Shown here: positions 6,101-8,600 of the stretch, piece after piece
How the letters are laid out: the number at the start of each line of letters is the position of its first letter
Numbering within the stretch: the stretch's first letter is position 1
Assembly (NCBI GenBank): GCA_013362835.1
Contig: JABFVJ010000180.1
Coordinates: forward strand, 1-8,600
Origin: Nonomuraea sp.
Lineage (GTDB): Bacteria > Actinomycetota > Actinomycetes > Streptosporangiales > Streptosporangiaceae
Length of the DNA: 8,600 bases
Reading direction: 5' to 3'
Translations under genes and position numbers: made by a program
Notes under the pieces: model-generated
The model's input: the letters and a program-made list of their open reading frames with translations, nothing else
What the model was told of the DNA's origin: nothing
The model's database searches: none

Positions 6101-7732
6101 ATGAGCGATTTCCGCGCCGCCCGCGATCTTCTCCTGGCCGCCGACTACCCCACGGCCCGACGCGACTTCCGCTGGCCGCGTGACGACGAGTTCAACTGGG
6201 CGCTCGACTGGTTCGACGGGGTGCTGGCGGCCGAGTCGCCGCAGGCCGCGGCCCTCACCATCGTCAACCCCGACGGCCGCCTGTCCTACACCTTCGCCGA
6301 GCTGTCGGCCCGCTCCAACCGGGTCGCCAACTGGCTGCGCGAGCAGGGCGTACGCCGGGGCGACCGGGTCCTGCTCATGCTGGGCAACCAGACCGAGCTG
6401 TGGGAGTCGCTGCTCGCGGCCATGAAGCTCGGGGCCGTGATCATCCCGGCCACGACGCTGCTGACGCCCAAGGACATCGAGGAACGCCTCCAGCGCGGCC
6501 GGGTCTCACACGTGATCGCCAACGCGGCCGACGCCGGCAAGTTCGGCGACGGCGGGGTCACCAGGATCGCCGTCGGCGACGCGTACGGCTGGCTGCCCTA
6601 CCACGAGGCGTACGAATCGGACGAGCACTTCACCCCCGACGCCCCCACCAGGGGAGACGACACGCTGCTGCTCTACTTCACCTCCGGCACGACCTCCCAG
6701 CCCAAGCTGGTCGAGCACACCCACGCCTCCTACCCCGCCGGCCACCTGTCCACGATGTTCTGGATCGGGCTGAGGCCCGGCGACGTGCACCTCAACGTCT
6801 CCTCCCCCGGCTGGGCCAAGCACGCCTGGAGCAACGTGTTCGCCCCCTGGAACGCCGGGGCGACCGTGCTCATCCACAACTACGAGCGCTTCGCCGCCCG
6901 CGCCCTGCTGGAGGTGCTGCGCGACGAGCGGGTCACCACGTTCTGCGCGCCGCCGACGGTGTGGCGGATGCTCATCCAGGAGGACCTGACGGCCTGGAAG
7001 CTGCCGCTGCGCACCGCCGTGGCCGCCGGCGAGCCGCTCAACCCCGAGATCATCGACCAGGTCGCCAAGGCGTGGGGCATCACGATCCGCGACGGCTACG
7101 GCCAGACCGAGACCACCGCCCAGATCGGCAACGTGCCCGACGAGCCGGTCAAACCCGGATCGATGGGACGCCCGCTCCCCGGCTACGACATCGTGCTCCT
7201 CGACCCGGTCACCGGCGAGCCCGGCGACGACGGCGAGATCTGCCTGCCGCTCGACGACCGCCGCCCCCTGGGCCTCATGACCGGCTACGTCGGCGGCTCG
7301 ACCGAGGCGATGCGCGACGGCCACTACCACACCGGCGACGTCGCCACCCGCGACCAGGACGGCTACATCACCTACGTGGGCAGGACCGACGACGTCTTCA
7401 AGGCCTCCGACTACCGGATCTCGCCGTTCGAGCTGGAGAGCGTGCTGCTGGAGCACCCGGCCGTCGCCGAGGCCGCCGTGGTGCCCGCCCCCGACCCGGT
7501 GCGCCTCGCGGTGCCGAAGGCGTACGTGATGCTGGCGCCCGGGTTCGAGGCGGGCGCGGAGACCGCGCGGTCTATCTTCGAGCACTGCCGGAGGGAGCTG
7601 GCGCCGTACAAGCGGGTGCGCCGGCTGGAGTTCGCGGAGCTGCCGAAGACGATCTCGGGCAAGATCCGGCGGGTGGAGCTGAGGGTGCGCCAACCGCAGG
7701 GAGAATACCGGGAGGAAGAGTTCAATCTGTGA
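6101..7732 (+). CDS. AMP-dependent acyl-CoA synthetase (medium-chain/acetyl-CoA synthetase-like)
   Basis: A 543-residue cytoplasmic ANL-superfamily ligase that activates a carboxylic acid with ATP to an acyl-AMP and then an acyl-CoA. Core motifs: TSGTTSQPK (194-202, ATP P-loop), DGYGQTE (331-337), YHTGDVA (409-415), GRTDDVFKASDYRISPFELE (427-446) including the hinge, and PKTISGKIRR (515-524) with catalytic Lys521. The N-terminal FNWALDWFDG (31-40) and the overall layout resemble medium-chain (ACSM/MacsA) and acetyl-CoA synthetases rather than long-chain FadD. No carrier domain follows, so this is a free-standing ligase. The ATG at 6101 has AGGA (6089-6092) eight bases upstream. An in-frame ATG at 6065 overlaps the repressor gene and lacks conservation-like sequence. 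It lies 13 bp after the TetR stop and is probably cotranscribed with it. Substrate unknown: a branched, aromatic or medium-chain acid is plausible, perhaps the same compound the divergent exporter handles. Confidence 0.92.
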   Translation: MSDFRAARDLLLAADYPTARRDFRWPRDDEFNWALDWFDGVLAAESPQAAALTIVNPDGRLSYTFAELSARSNRVANWLREQGVRRGDRVLLMLGNQTELWESLLAAMKLGAVIIPATTLLTPKDIEERLQRGRVSHVIANAADAGKFGDGGVTRIAVGDAYGWLPYHEAYESDEHFTPDAPTRGDDTLLLYFTSGTTSQPKLVEHTHASYPAGHLSTMFWIGLRPGDVHLNVSSPGWAKHAWSNVFAPWNAGATVLIHNYERFAARALLEVLRDERVTTFCAPPTVWRMLIQEDLTAWKLPLRTAVAAGEPLNPEIIDQVAKAWGITIRDGYGQTETTAQIGNVPDEPVKPGSMGRPLPGYDIVLLDPVTGEPGDDGEICLPLDDRRPLGLMTGYVGGSTEAMRDGHYHTGDVATRDQDGYITYVGRTDDVFKASDYRISPFELESVLLEHPAVAEAAVVPAPDPVRLAVPKAYVMLAPGFEAGAETARSIFEHCRRELAPYKRVRRLEFAELPKTISGKIRRVELRVRQPQGEYREEEFNL

Positions 7733-7776
7733 CAGTGTGTATATGGCTGTATGACCGTTCTTACAGGTTGATCGGC

Positions 7777-7782
7777 TAGGCT
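7777..7782 (+). promoter_or_regulatory. Candidate -10 box of the PucR-type gene (leaderless)
   Basis: TAGGCT fits TAnnnT and is followed by six bases (CTGCCC) before the GTG at 7789. No ribosome binding site is present. This repeats the box-plus-six spacing seen before the TetR and exporter genes. The region from 7733 is locally AT-richer, as expected for a promoter. Confidence 0.45.
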
Positions 7783-7788
7783 CTGCCC

Positions 7789-8600
7789 GTGCTGCCCACC
7801 ATCGCCGACGTCCTCGCCCTGGAGACCGTACGCAGGGGCAACCCGCGCGTGGTCGCCGGCGCCGACCGGCTCGACACCAGAGTGCGGTGGGTGCACGTCG
7901 GCGAGATCGCCGACATCGCCCATCTGCTGCGCGGCGGCGAGCTCGTGCTCACCACCGGGGTCGCGCTCCCCGAAGACCCCGAGAAGCTCGCCGACTACAT
8001 CGGCGAGCTCTCCTCCGTGGGCGCCTCCGGCCTGATCGTGGAGCTCGGCCGCAGGTTCCTGCGCGAGCTGCCGCCCGCCGTCGTCAAGTCCGCCGAGGCG
8101 CACGGGCTGCCGGTCATCGTGCTGGCCCGCGAGACGCCGTTCGTGCAGATCACCGAGTCCGTGCACGCGCGGATCATCGACATCCAGCTCGAAGAGCTGC
8201 GCGCCTCCGAGCAGCTCCACGAGGTCTTCACCGAGCTGTCGGTCGAGGGCGCCTCGCCCGCCAAGGTGCTCACCCAGGTGGCCCGGCTGTCCAACCGCCC
8301 GGTGCTGCTGGAGAACCTCGCCCACCAGGTGCTGGCCTGCGAGTCCGCCGGGCGCGACGCGGGCGCGCTGCTGGCCGGGTGGGAGAGCAGGTCGCGGGCG
8401 GTCGCGCCGGCCGAGCGCACGGCGTACGACCCCTCCTCGGGCTGGCTGGTCACCACGGTCGGCGCGCGCGGCCAGGACTGGGGGCGGCTCATCCTGCTCT
8501 GCGAGACGCCGCCGACGCCGCGCGACCTGGTGCTGGCCGAACGCGCCGCCACCACGCTCGCCCTCGGCCGGCTGCTCGAACGCAACCAGGAGTCCCTGGA
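7789..8600 (+). CDS. PucR-type transcriptional regulator, N-terminal part
   Basis: The first 270 codons of a regulator whose C-terminus is off the right edge. Residues 1 to about 125 match the PucR N-terminal domain (first described in the Bacillus purine catabolism regulator). Typical signs are TIADVLAL at 4-11, VRWVHVGEIADIAHLLRGGE (32-51) running into LVLTTG, then GASGLIVELG (78-87) and GLPVIVLARETPF (106-118). A helical linker (about 126-150) leads to a second sensor-like region. The DNA-binding helix-turn-helix of this family is at the extreme C-terminus and is not seen here. The GTG at 7789 is chosen because the conserved domain begins immediately and a TAnnnT box ends six bases upstream. 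It starts 56 bp after the acyl-CoA synthetase, on the same strand but apparently with its own promoter. Such regulators often control amino-acid, GABA or purine catabolism, so the aminotransferase-mmsA unit or unseen downstream genes are candidate targets; this is inference. Confidence 0.88.
   Translation, partial: MLPTIADVLALETVRRGNPRVVAGADRLDTRVRWVHVGEIADIAHLLRGGELVLTTGVALPEDPEKLADYIGELSSVGASGLIVELGRRFLRELPPAVVKSAEAHGLPVIVLARETPFVQITESVHARIIDIQLEELRASEQLHEVFTELSVEGASPAKVLTQVARLSNRPVLLENLAHQVLACESAGRDAGALLAGWESRSRAVAPAERTAYDPSSGWLVTTVGARGQDWGRLILLCETPPTPRDLVLAERAATTLALGRLLERNQESL

Noticed and set aside
5332..6102. Extension of the exporter frame upstream to 6102
   Set aside because: It would run antisense through the whole TetR gene. 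The exporter's family-like sequence begins only at about 5331, just before helix 1.

Overview
The window looks like chromosomal DNA of a high-GC actinomycete. Codon third positions are overwhelmingly G or C, GTG starts are common, several genes appear to have leaderless starts, and the regulator families (TetR, PucR) are typical of the group. Protein character suggests the Streptosporangiales/Streptomycetales, but I cannot fix the genus. Coding density is high and no stretch longer than about 235 bp lacks a gene. I see no tRNA, rRNA, CRISPR array, insertion sequence or phage gene.

Left region (1-2952, minus strand): a class III PLP aminotransferase (1672-2952) and a CoA-acylating methylmalonate-semialdehyde dehydrogenase, MmsA (182-1675), overlap by a GTGA stop/start. 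The first 37 codons of a probable MFS transporter follow 70 bp downstream and run off the left edge. The aminotransferase can plausibly produce (methyl)malonate semialdehyde from beta-alanine or 3-aminoisobutyrate, and MmsA would convert it to acetyl- or propionyl-CoA. That would make the pair a short beta-amino-acid branch joining pyrimidine and valine catabolism.

Middle (2953-3886): a 235-bp divergent intergenic region with three dyad structures leads into a plus-strand gene for a diiron alternative oxidase (AOX family) of 232 residues. All six metal ligands and the catalytic Tyr can be matched. This is the most unexpected protein in the window.

Right-centre (3883-7732): a DHA2-type MFS exporter (minus) converges on the AOX gene so tightly that one CTAG supplies both stop codons. 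It is divergent from a TetR repressor gene, which is followed 13 bp later by an acyl-CoA synthetase of the medium-chain/acetyl-CoA synthetase type. The 54-bp gap between exporter and repressor, with the exporter's first codons, holds three operator-like palindromes (consensus CTCGnACA-n-TGTnCGAG) centred 21 and 20 bp apart. They overlie two apparent leaderless promoters, so this looks like a self-regulated module that activates and exports an organic acid.

Right edge (7789-8600): the N-terminal 270 codons of a PucR-type regulator, again with a leaderless-type GTG start, run off the right edge.
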